A stretch of 42,797 nucleotides of DNA from Mycobacterium sp. Marseille-P9652 (GTDB taxonomy: Bacteria; Actinomycetota; Actinomycetes; Mycobacteriales; Mycobacteriaceae). The notes under the pieces were generated by a model, which ran no database searches, had not been told where the DNA came from, and was given only the letters and a program-made list of their open reading frames with translations. Of this stretch, positions 18,387 to 25,883 are shown in pieces; the stretch's first letter is position 1; every line of letters starts with the position of its first letter. The translations under genes and the position numbers were made by a program. The DNA lies in assembly GCF_902652685.1 (NCBI RefSeq), contig NZ_CACRUY010000046.1:1-42797 (forward strand). Direction: 5' to 3'.

Positions 18387-19645
18387 CGGAGTTCGTCGCT
18401 CCGAAGGGAGTGCCCGACTACGTGCCGCCCGATTCCGCCGGGTTCGTGGCGGTGCGCGACGGGTTGCTCGACGCCGCCCGGCGCGCCGGTTACGGCTACA
18501 TCGAGCTGCCCATCTTCGAGGACACCGCGCTCTTCGCCCGCGGCGTCGGCGAGTCGACGGACGTCGTGTCCAAGGAGATGTACACGTTCGCCGACCGCGG
18601 TGACCGCTCGGTGACGTTGCGGCCCGAGGGCACTGCCGGGGTGGTGCGGGCGGTGATCGAGCACGGCCTGGACCGCGGCGCGCTGCCGGTCAAATTGTGT
18701 TATGCCGGACCGTTTTTCCGTTACGAACGCCCGCAGGCCGGCCGTTATCGGCAGCTGCAGCAGGTGGGCGTGGAAGCGATCGGCGTCGACGACCCGGCAC
18801 TGGACGCCGAGGTGATCGCGGTGGCCGACGCGGGCTTCCGATCGCTCGGGCTCGAGGGGTTCCGGCTCGAGATCACCTCCCTGGGCGACGACACCTGCCG
18901 CCCGCAGTACCGGGAACTGTTGCAGGAGTTCCTCTTTGGGCTCGACCTGGACGAGGAGACGCGGCGGCGCGCCGAGATCAACCCGCTGCGCGTGCTCGAC
19001 GACAAACGCCCGGCGGTGCGGGAGATGACGGCCGACGCGCCCGTGCTTCTCGACCACCTGTCCGACGTCGCCAAGCAGCACTTCGACACCGTGCTTTCGC
19101 ACCTCGACGCGCTCGGTGTGCCGTACGTCATCAACCCGCGCATGGTCCGCGGGCTCGACTACTACACCAAGACCACCTTCGAGTTCGTGCACGACGGGCT
19201 GGGCGCGCAGTCCGGCATCGGCGGTGGCGGGCGCTACGACGGGTTGATGCACCAGCTCGGCGGACAGGACCTCTCCGGCATCGGCTTCGGGCTCGGCGTC
19301 GACCGGACCCTCCTGGCGTTGCGTGCCGAGGGCAAGAGCGTGGGGGAGACCGCGCGTTGCGACGTGTTCGGGGTGGCGCTGAGTGAGCCCGCCAAGCTGC
19401 GGCTGGCGGTGCTCGGCGCGCGGCTGCGCGGCTCCGGCGTCCGCGTCGACATGGCCTACGGCGATCGCGGGCTCAAGGGTGCCATGCGCGCCGCCGACCG
19501 GTCCGGGGCGCGTTTCGCTCTGGTCGCGGGGGACCGGGACCTGGAGGCCGGGACGATCGGGGTCAAGGACCTGTCGACCGGGGAGCAGGTGGCGGTGCCG
19601 ACGGAGTCCGTCGTCGCGGAGGTGCTTGCCCGGCTGGGCCGCTGA
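18383..19645 (+). CDS. hisS: Histidyl-tRNA synthetase
   Basis: HisS charges tRNA-His with histidine using ATP. The 420-aa product is a class II synthetase. It has motif 1 around [17 protein letters not shown], motif 2 [16 protein letters not shown], the histidyl signature [13 protein letters not shown], motif 3 [13 protein letters not shown], and a C-terminal anticodon-binding domain (about 325-420). Length agrees with mycobacterial HisS. It starts with GTG overlapping the stop of the preceding hydrolase gene by four bases, as in M. tuberculosis. The next gene begins 41 bases downstream under an SOS box and is not part of the same regulatory unit. Confidence 0.97.
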   Translation: MTEFVAPKGVPDYVPPDSAGFVAVRDGLLDAARRAGYGYIELPIFEDTALFARGVGESTDVVSKEMYTFADRGDRSVTLRPEGTAGVVRAVIEHGLDRGALPVKLCYAGPFFRYERPQAGRYRQLQQVGVEAIGVDDPALDAEVIAVADAGFRSLGLEGFRLEITSLGDDTCRPQYRELLQEFLFGLDLDEETRRRAEINPLRVLDDKRPAVREMTADAPVLLDHLSDVAKQHFDTVLSHLDALGVPYVINPRMVRGLDYYTKTTFEFVHDGLGAQSGIGGGGRYDGLMHQLGGQDLSGIGFGLGVDRTLLALRAEGKSVGETARCDVFGVALSEPAKLRLAVLGARLRGSGVRVDMAYGDRGLKGAMRAADRSGARFALVAGDRDLEAGTIGVKDLSTGEQVAVPTESVVAEVLARLGR

Positions 19646-19678
19646 GGCTCGCGAACTTGTCGTAGGGTCGTGGCATAC

Positions 19679-19694
19679 TCGAACACATGTTCGA
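19679..19694 (+). promoter_or_regulatory. SOS box (LexA operator) over the start codon
   Basis: TCGAACACATGTTCGA matches the mycobacterial LexA consensus TCGAAC-N4-GTTCGA exactly. The ATG of the DUF222/HNH gene (19687) lies inside the operator. A CATACT element (19674-19679) seven bases upstream of that ATG could be the -10 of a leaderless transcript, so LexA would cover the promoter and start together. Confidence 0.9.
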
Positions 19695-21120
19695 CGAACC
19701 GTCGCATTCCACCCCCGCGGTCTTGCTGCAACGCATCGGCGGGTCGGCGCGGGCCGAGAATCGGGCGGCCGCCGCGCAGTTGGACGCCATCGGGGAGCTG
19801 TTCGCGCACCGGCACTCGCACTGTGCCCAGCCCGAAGACTGGGCGATCGACACCACGGAGTCCGTGGCCGCGGAGGTGGCCGCCGAGCTGCGGATCTCGC
19901 AGGCGCTGGCCGCCTCGCGGGTGCGGTACGCGCGGGCGATGCGTGAGCGGCTGCCGAAGGTCGGGGAGGTCTTCAAAGCCGGAGACATCGATTTTCGGTT
20001 CTTCGCCACGATCGTGTATCGCACCGATCTGATCGAGGACGCTGACGTGCTGGCTGCGGTCGATGCCCGGTTGGCGGCCAATGTGGCGCGCTGGCCGTCG
20101 ATGACGCGCTCACGGCTGGCCGGGCAGGTCGATGCGATCGTGGCGCGCGCCGACGCCGATGCGGTGCGCCAGCACCGCGAGCGGCACTCGGATCGGGAGG
20201 TGGTCTTCGGCGAGGTGGTCGGAGGCATGTCGATGATCCAAGGCTGCGTCTTCACCCCCGACGCCCACGCGCTGGACCGGAGGCTGGATGCGCTGGCGGC
20301 CACCGTGTGCGACCACGATCCGCGCACCGCGGCGCAGCGCCGCGCCGACGCGCTGGGCGCTCTGGCGGTCGGGGCCGACCGGCTGGGCTGTCGGTGTGGG
20401 CGCCCGGACTGTGCGGCCGGGGCACGCCGGCCGGCCTCGCCGGTGGTGATCCATGTGATCGCCGAACAGGCCACCCTCGCCGGCACCGGCACCGCCCCGG
20501 CCTCCGAACTCTGCGCCGACGGGCTGATCAGCCCCGAGCTGGTGGCCGAACTGGCACGGTCGGCGAAGCTGGTCCCTCTCGTGCATCCCGCCGATGCCCC
20601 ACCCGAGCAGGCGTACGTGCCGTCCAAGGCGTTGGCCGATTTCGTGCGCTGCCGGGATCTGACGTGCCGCTGGCCGGGCTGCGACGTGCCCGCCATCCGC
20701 TGCGACCTCGACCACACCATCCCGTACGCCCTGGGTGGGACCACCCATGCGGGAAACATCAAGTGCTACTGCCGCACTCACCACCTGATCAAGACCTTCG
20801 GGGAGTGGGCCGAAAAGCAGCTGCCCGACGGCACCCTGATCCTCACCTCCCCCGCTGGGAGCACCTACGTCACCACCCCGGGCAGCGCGCTGCTGTTCCC
20901 CAGCCTGGCCTACGCGGTCGGCGGCATGCCCACCCCCGAAGCCGAACCGCCGTCGCAGGATTACTGCGTCGAGCGCACCGCGATGATGCCCACCCGCCGC
21001 CGCAGCCGCGCACAGGACCGCGCCTACCGGGTGGCCACCGAACGCCGCCACAACCGCGAGACCCGCCTCGCCCAGCGCGCCGGGCCCGCCCCGCCAGACG
21101 ACGAGCCGCCACCCTTCTGA
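19687..21120 (+). CDS. DUF222 / HNH endonuclease protein (13E12 family)
   Basis: A 477-aa member of the REP13E12 family. It has an N-terminal DUF222 domain (about 30-300) and a C-terminal HNH nuclease domain with Cys327 and Cys332 (TCRWPGC), the catalytic Asp342-His343 (DLDH), Asn357 and Cys362-His365-His366. It ends in an Arg-rich and Pro-rich tail. The biological role is unknown; HNH and SOS control suggest DNA processing after damage. Several M. tuberculosis 13E12 copies are known to be LexA-controlled, and this one has a perfect SOS box across its start. In M. tuberculosis a 13E12 copy serves as the integration target of prophage phiRv1; no prophage is present here. It replaces dhaA, which follows hisS in M. 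tuberculosis. Confidence 0.9.
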   Translation: MFDEPSHSTPAVLLQRIGGSARAENRAAAAQLDAIGELFAHRHSHCAQPEDWAIDTTESVAAEVAAELRISQALAASRVRYARAMRERLPKVGEVFKAGDIDFRFFATIVYRTDLIEDADVLAAVDARLAANVARWPSMTRSRLAGQVDAIVARADADAVRQHRERHSDREVVFGEVVGGMSMIQGCVFTPDAHALDRRLDALAATVCDHDPRTAAQRRADALGALAVGADRLGCRCGRPDCAAGARRPASPVVIHVIAEQATLAGTGTAPASELCADGLISPELVAELARSAKLVPLVHPADAPPEQAYVPSKALADFVRCRDLTCRWPGCDVPAIRCDLDHTIPYALGGTTHAGNIKCYCRTHHLIKTFGEWAEKQLPDGTLILTSPAGSTYVTTPGSALLFPSLAYAVGGMPTPEAEPPSQDYCVERTAMMPTRRRSRAQDRAYRVATERRHNRETRLAQRAGPAPPDDEPPPF

Positions 21121-21182
21121 GGTCGCGCAGCGCGCACCCGGTCTGACAAGCCAATCCACTAACTCGCATCGCCCGGCCGCAT

Positions 21183-21188
21183 TACGCT
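21183..21188 (+). promoter_or_regulatory. -10 element for leaderless hydrolase-cyclase mRNA
   Basis: TACGCT (TANNNT) is followed by seven bases and the GTG at 21196. There is no Shine-Dalgarno, which fits a leaderless transcript separate from the SOS-controlled gene upstream. Confidence 0.45.
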
Positions 21189-21195
21189 GCAGACC

Positions 21196-22737
21196 GTGCC
21201 CGAGACGTTGTACGCATCGTGCGGCGATCTGAGCCTGGCTTATCAGCTGTTCGGGGACGGACCGATTGAGATGGTCTTCGTCGGATCGTTCGTCAGCCAC
21301 GTCGAGCTTTGCTGGACGGTTCCCGAGTGCGCGGCCTTCTTCGAGCGCATATCCACGTTCTGTCGCGTCCTCCTGTTCGATAAGGCCGGGGTGGGTCTGT
21401 CGGATCCCGTGCCGAAGGTTCGCACACTGGACGATCGGGCGGCCGAGATCGAGGCCGTCATGGACGCCGTCGGCTTCGAAAGGGCGGTACTTTTCGGCGG
21501 TAGCGAGAGCGGGCCGGCCGAAATCTTTTTCGCCGCAAGCCGACCGGAGAGAACGCGGGCGTTGATCCTTTCCGGCAGCTTCGCGTACTTCGGCTTCGGC
21601 GGCTGGGATGACTTGGACCTCGATCCGGAAGAGCTCCGGACGCGCCTGCTTCGCGAGCTGGGTGAGCAGTACACCCCCTCGGTGCAGCAGGTCGCGCGCT
21701 GGCAGGCCTGGTGCCGCGCCGCGCGCTCGACGTGGGGGAATGGCGAGACAACCAAAGCGCTCCTGCCGTCGGTGCGGTCGATGCGTGCGCTCGCAATGGT
21801 GGAGCGCATGAGTGCCAGCCCGGGGATGGCACGCGCGGCGCTGGAGGCGGCGTTCCGGATCGACGTGCGGTCGATCCTGCCGACGATCAGCGCACCCACC
21901 CTGGTTATCCATGCCCGTGACGAGGTCATTCCAGTGCAGGAGGGCCGCTACATCGCCGATCACATCCCAGGCGCGCGGTTACTCGAAGTCGAGGGCAAGG
22001 ACCACTCGCCGTGGCTGGCGGATCCCGACAGGATCCTGACAGCCGTCGAGGAGTTCCTCACCGGCGGCCAGGGGGCGCCATCGTTGTCGCGTCGCGCGCT
22101 GCGCACCGTGTTGTTCACCGATATGGTCGCCTCGACTGAACACGCCGCGGCGACCGGCGATGAGCGGTGGCGGGCTGTGTTGCACAGGTTCGCCGAGATC
22201 ACCGCGGAGCTTGCGCAACGCTTCGGTGGCACAGTCGTGGAAAGCACGGGCGACGGTCACCTCGTCACTTTCGACGGCCCTACGCCGGCCATTCGTTGCG
22301 CCGAGGCCCTGCGCGCTGACGCCGAGACATTGGGTATCGAGATCCGGGCCGGCATCCACACGGGTGAGTGCGAACTGCGGGACGACCGCATCGCCGGCAT
22401 CGCCGTTCACATCGCGGCGCGAATCCTGGGCGAGGCCGGCGCGGGGGAGATCCTCGTCTCGCGCACCGTCCGTGACCTGGTGATCGGCTCGGGCATCGGA
22501 TTCGAGGACCGAGGAAGCGTCGAGCTGCGCGGAGTGCCCGGCACCTGGCAACTTCTGGTGGTTGATCGCCGTGGACCACGGGCGGGATCGGCCGAGGCGA
22601 ATCTGGCATCTTCTCCGACCCCCGGCCCTCAGGTCGCCATGCGGCGCTCGGACCGGGCCGTCGCCGCGATGGCCAAGCGCACTCCATGGATCCTGCGCGG
22701 AATAGCTCGCGTGCTTCCGGCCACCGGCGGGCGCTGA
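21196..22737 (+). CDS. Alpha/beta-hydrolase fused to class III nucleotide cyclase (Rv1900c/LipJ-like)
   Basis: A 513-aa two-domain protein. The N-terminal alpha/beta-hydrolase (about 1-290) has a probable triad Ser103, Asp242, His270. Its nucleophile elbow reads GGSES, where the usual last Gly is Ser. The C-terminal cyclase domain (about 300-455) keeps both metal Asp residues, Asp309 (LFTDMV) and Asp353 (STGDG). The transition-state Asn of canonical cyclases is His (AVHIAAR), with the Arg kept, so catalysis is uncertain. The architecture matches M. tuberculosis Rv1900c (LipJ), a hydrolase-cyclase. A C-terminal tail of about 50 residues is basic with a weakly hydrophobic end. The ligand or substrate is unknown. 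Confidence 0.88.
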   Translation: MPETLYASCGDLSLAYQLFGDGPIEMVFVGSFVSHVELCWTVPECAAFFERISTFCRVLLFDKAGVGLSDPVPKVRTLDDRAAEIEAVMDAVGFERAVLFGGSESGPAEIFFAASRPERTRALILSGSFAYFGFGGWDDLDLDPEELRTRLLRELGEQYTPSVQQVARWQAWCRAARSTWGNGETTKALLPSVRSMRALAMVERMSASPGMARAALEAAFRIDVRSILPTISAPTLVIHARDEVIPVQEGRYIADHIPGARLLEVEGKDHSPWLADPDRILTAVEEFLTGGQGAPSLSRRALRTVLFTDMVASTEHAAATGDERWRAVLHRFAEITAELAQRFGGTVVESTGDGHLVTFDGPTPAIRCAEALRADAETLGIEIRAGIHTGECELRDDRIAGIAVHIAARILGEAGAGEILVSRTVRDLVIGSGIGFEDRGSVELRGVPGTWQLLVVDRRGPRAGSAEANLASSPTPGPQVAMRRSDRAVAAMAKRTPWILRGIARVLPATGGR

Positions 22738-22757
22738 CCGCGCCACTTGACTCCGTA

Positions 22758-22773
22758 TCGAACTATTGTTCGA
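22758..22773 (+). promoter_or_regulatory. SOS box (LexA operator) before radical SAM gene
   Basis: TCGAACTATTGTTCGA is a perfect TCGAAC-N4-GTTCGA site ending eight bases before the ATG. A possible -10, TATTGT, lies inside the operator, so LexA would block the polymerase. From memory, the M. tuberculosis orthologue Rv2578c is in the LexA regulon. Confidence 0.92.
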
Positions 22774-22781
22774 ATAGAGCG

Positions 22782-23804
22782 ATGCGCTGGGCCAACCAAG
22801 CCGTCGCCGTCAACGGCAAGCCCGTCGAGGACGGGGCGCTGCCGGGACTGCAGCGGATCGGCTTCGTCCGAAGCGTGCGAGCGCCGCAGTTCGAGGGCAT
22901 CACGTTCCACGAGGTGTTGTGCAAGTCGGCGCTGAACAAGGTGCCCAATGCGGCGGCGCTGCCGTTCACCTACACCGTCAACGGTTACCGCGGCTGCTCG
23001 CACGCCTGCCGCTATTGCTTCGCCCGGCCCACCCACGAATACCTCGACTTCGACAGCGGCACCGACTTCGACACCCAGGTCATCGTCAAGACCAACGTCG
23101 TCGAGGTGCTGCGCAGGGAACTCGGGCGGCCGTCGTGGCGGCGCGACACCGTCGCCCTCGGCACCAACACCGATCCCTACCAACGTGCCGAGGGCCGCTA
23201 CGCGCTGATGCCGGGCATCATCGACGCCCTCGCTCGTTCCGGCACGCCGCTGTCGATCCTGACCAAGGGCACGCTGCTCCGCCGCGACCTTCCGCTGATC
23301 GCCCAAGCGGCGCAACAGGTTCCACTGTCGGTGGCGGTGTCGCTGGCGGTCGGCGACCCGGAGCTGCACAGGGATGTCGAGCCCGGCACGCCCACCCCGC
23401 AGGCGCGCCTGGCGCTGATCTCCGCCATCCGCGAGGCCGGCCTCGACTGCCACGTCATGGTCGCGCCGGTGCTGCCGCACCTCACCGACTCCACGGAGCA
23501 CCTCGACCACCTGCTCTCCCAGATCAAGGCGGCCGGCGCCACGGGCGTGACGGTCTTCGGGCTGCATCTGCGAAGCTCCACCCGCGGCTGGTTCATGGCG
23601 TGGCTGGCCCGCTCCCACCCCGAACTCGTCGGCCGCTACCGCGAGCTGTACCGACGCGGCGCCTACCTGCCGCCGGCCTACCGCGAGGCCCTACGCGAGC
23701 GGGCCGCGCCGCTGATCGCCAGGCACCGGCTGGCCGGTGACCATCGCGCGTTCCCGAAAGGTGCGACCACCGCCGCGGAACCCGTTCAGCCGACGCTGTT
23801 TTGA
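22782..23804 (+). CDS. Radical SAM protein, SOS-controlled (Rv2578c/SplB-like)
   Basis: A 340-aa radical SAM enzyme, the same length as M. tuberculosis Rv2578c. The [4Fe-4S] cluster ligands are Cys72, Cys76 and Cys79 (GCSHACRYCF, CxxxCxxC). The family is related to spore photoproduct lyase, an enzyme that reverses a UV lesion in DNA, hence the name SplB used for it. The actual substrate in mycobacteria is not established. ATG 22782 is chosen because the SOS box immediately precedes it; the frame stays open upstream but would run through the operator into the cyclase gene. The stop is one base from the stop of the convergent phosphatase gene. Confidence 0.9.
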   Translation: MRWANQAVAVNGKPVEDGALPGLQRIGFVRSVRAPQFEGITFHEVLCKSALNKVPNAAALPFTYTVNGYRGCSHACRYCFARPTHEYLDFDSGTDFDTQVIVKTNVVEVLRRELGRPSWRRDTVALGTNTDPYQRAEGRYALMPGIIDALARSGTPLSILTKGTLLRRDLPLIAQAAQQVPLSVAVSLAVGDPELHRDVEPGTPTPQARLALISAIREAGLDCHVMVAPVLPHLTDSTEHLDHLLSQIKAAGATGVTVFGLHLRSSTRGWFMAWLARSHPELVGRYRELYRRGAYLPPAYREALRERAAPLIARHRLAGDHRAFPKGATTAAEPVQPTLF

Positions 23805-23805
23805 G

Positions 23806-25383
23806 CTACCGCGGGTTGTCACCGCGCGGCTTGGCCAGGGTGAACTGGTCGACCACGCTGACGGCCCCCAGCGGCCCGGTCAGCGCGTAGTGCGTCGCCT
23901 TGATGGAGGTGTTGCCGCCGGGCTGACCAGGATCGACGTCGAAAGATGCGAAGCCGTAAGGGTTGTCGCGGTCGCGGAACGCCGACCACGGCGCGTCCTC
24001 CATGACATAGATGGGCGCCTTGCGACCGATCGCGGGATCGAACGCGCCGACGCCCATCAGCACGCGGCAGCGGGGCTGGGGGAAGAAGAACCCGTTGCTG
24101 GGCAGCGACGTTCCGCCGCCGCCGATGACCAGGTGCACCGTTCCGCGGGTCGCGTCGATCAGGTCGCCCCGGGTGTCGACGGGAATCGGCGTGCGGGTGT
24201 CGGTCCCCAGCGTCCCGCGCAGCGGGTGCGACCGCTCGTAGTGGTGCTCGTGCCCGCACACCACGAGGTCCACCTTGTACTGGTCGAACAACGGCAGCCA
24301 TTCCTCGCGGATGCCCAGGTCGGCCCCGTTGGCCTTGTCGGCGGTCGAGATCGCCGTCTGGTGCATGCACACCACCACCCAGTCGATGCCCGGATCCCGG
24401 CGGGCGGCGTCCAATTCGCTTGCGAGCCAACGTTTCTGTTCGCCGCCCGAGTAGCCGTGCACGTAGAAGTTGCCGCCGTCCTGGAACGCCACGTCGTCGT
24501 TGTTCAGGCTGATCACCCGCACCGAGCCCGCCGTGAACGAGTACCAGAGGCCGCGCAATTCCTCACCGGCGCCCGAGTCTGGCACGGCGAAGTACGTCTG
24601 GTAGGCACCGAACCCGACGGGGCCGTTGCCGAGCTCGTTCTCGTGGTTGCCCGCCGCCGGCATCCACGGTCGGTGCCGTGCCGAGCGCGTGTTGTTCTCG
24701 AACCAGTTCGACCACGTGCGGATCCGGTCCTGGGCGAGGTTGGCGTAGCACAGGTCGCCGTTGACGAGGTTGAACAGCGGGGCGAGTCGTTCGATCGCCA
24801 GCGTGGTGTCGGCCGCGGCCGGTGACCCGATGTTGTCGGTGCCGTACGTCCCGTCGGGCAGCTTCTCCAGGGCCGGGGTCGACTGGTCGCCGAAGCTGGT
24901 GAATCGCAACGGCTTTCGGCCCGACGGCGCGGTGCGCACCGTCCCCGTCTCGGGCTCGGCGCCGTCGTGCACCGCCGCGTAGACGTAGTCGGTGTCGGCA
25001 GCCAGCCCGGTGAGGCGCGCGTGATACACGCGAACCTCGATGCCCGACTTGGCATCCCGGTACGTGCGGGTCTCGGCCGAAACGGTGCGGCCGAAACCGG
25101 AAGCGGGTGTGCCGAGCATGACGCGGGGGTTGCGGACGGCGTCGACGGTGTGCCAGGACACCACGACCTCGCGGGAAGCGTCCTTGCCGAACTGCAGGTG
25201 CAGGCCGGCGACCGGCGGCGCCCCGGTGCGGTCGGGCTGGTACCACAGCGCCGGCGCGTGGGGGTGCGACAACGACCACAGCGCCACGGCCCCACCGCCG
25301 ATCCCCGCGCCGAGGGCCGCCGACGCCGCGCCCGTCGTCAACAGACGGCGCCGGGTGATGCCGGTGCGGGGTTCGTCGCTCAT
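23806..25383 (-). CDS. Tat-exported purple acid phosphatase-like metallophosphoesterase (Rv2577 type)
   Basis: A 525-aa protein with a twin-arginine signal (TRRRLLTTGA near residues 10-19, then a hydrophobic stretch), so it is exported folded. An N-terminal fibronectin-like domain (about 45-150) precedes the catalytic metallophosphoesterase domain. Metal ligand motifs are FGDQ (Asp166), GDLCY (Asp210, Tyr213), GNHE (Asn246, His247), His341 in MHQT and GHEHH (His378, His380). This is the set for a purple acid phosphatase with a Tyr ligand. It would hydrolyse phosphate monoesters outside the membrane. A short C-terminal domain follows. It is divergent from the small secreted protein gene, 48 bases away, and convergent with the radical SAM gene. 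Confidence 0.92.
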   Translation of the reverse strand: MSDEPRTGITRRRLLTTGAASAALGAGIGGGAVALWSLSHPHAPALWYQPDRTGAPPVAGLHLQFGKDASREVVVSWHTVDAVRNPRVMLGTPASGFGRTVSAETRTYRDAKSGIEVRVYHARLTGLAADTDYVYAAVHDGAEPETGTVRTAPSGRKPLRFTSFGDQSTPALEKLPDGTYGTDNIGSPAAADTTLAIERLAPLFNLVNGDLCYANLAQDRIRTWSNWFENNTRSARHRPWMPAAGNHENELGNGPVGFGAYQTYFAVPDSGAGEELRGLWYSFTAGSVRVISLNNDDVAFQDGGNFYVHGYSGGEQKRWLASELDAARRDPGIDWVVVCMHQTAISTADKANGADLGIREEWLPLFDQYKVDLVVCGHEHHYERSHPLRGTLGTDTRTPIPVDTRGDLIDATRGTVHLVIGGGGTSLPSNGFFFPQPRCRVLMGVGAFDPAIGRKAPIYVMEDAPWSAFRDRDNPYGFASFDVDPGQPGGNTSIKATHYALTGPLGAVSVVDQFTLAKPRGDNPR

Positions 25384-25418
25384 GCCTGCTTCATACCGGA
25401 GCCAGGTAAAGAATCCGG

Positions 25419-25424
25419 TAGCGT
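25419..25424 (+). promoter_or_regulatory. -10 element for leaderless mRNA of the MmpS-like gene
   Basis: TAGCGT (TANNNT), seven bases, then ATG 25432. No Shine-Dalgarno is present in the 48-base divergent gap. Confidence 0.45.
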
Positions 25425-25431
25425 TGGCGAT

Positions 25432-25875
25432 ATGACCAGCGTGCGAAGAGCGACTTTGGCGGCCGGGTGCGCCGCGTTTGCCGCGGCCCTGGGACTCGCC
25501 GTCACGCCGGCAATCTCATCGGCCGACCCGGCCGGCCACCAGGTGACCTACACCGTCACCTCGACCGGCAACCTGACCGGCAACGTCCGCTACATGAACA
25601 CCGATCCGCCCAGCCAGGCGGCTTATGACGCCAACTCGTCGCAGTTCATGAGCTCCGTGCCCGCGACGTTCACCGCCGGTCAGCCGCTGACCTACACGGC
25701 CACCCTGGCGGACCCCAACCAGTGGGCGATCGTCACCGCCAGCGGCGGCTGCCACTGGCCGGACTGCGACTCGTCGAACGTGCCCCAGATTCAATGCCAG
25801 ATCGCGGTCGACGGCCAGGTGGTGGTGACCCAGAGCGCGACGACGGGTGTCACCTGCTCGACGCGGCGCTGGTAG
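25432..25875 (+). CDS. Small secreted protein with MmpS-like fold (Rv2576c type)
   Basis: A 147-aa protein with a Sec signal: basic start (TSVRRATLAAG), hydrophobic core to about residue 25 and a likely cut after AISSADP-type small residues. The mature part is beta-rich. Its pattern VTYTVTSTGNLTGNVRYMN, a Trp-containing middle and a paired-Cys CQIAVDGQVV...VTC end recalls the extracytoplasmic domain of MmpS accessory proteins. The order of those elements is what I compare; similarity is modest and no MmpL partner is adjacent. The position matches M. tuberculosis Rv2576c. Its function is unknown. Confidence 0.85.
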   Translation: MTSVRRATLAAGCAAFAAALGLAVTPAISSADPAGHQVTYTVTSTGNLTGNVRYMNTDPPSQAAYDANSSQFMSSVPATFTAGQPLTYTATLADPNQWAIVTASGGCHWPDCDSSNVPQIQCQIAVDGQVVVTQSATTGVTCSTRRW

Positions 25876-25883
25876 CCGGCGGA

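Noticed and set aside
22686-22781. Earlier start for the radical SAM gene
   Set aside because: It would run through the SOS box and the end of the cyclase gene, and would lengthen the protein beyond the family.
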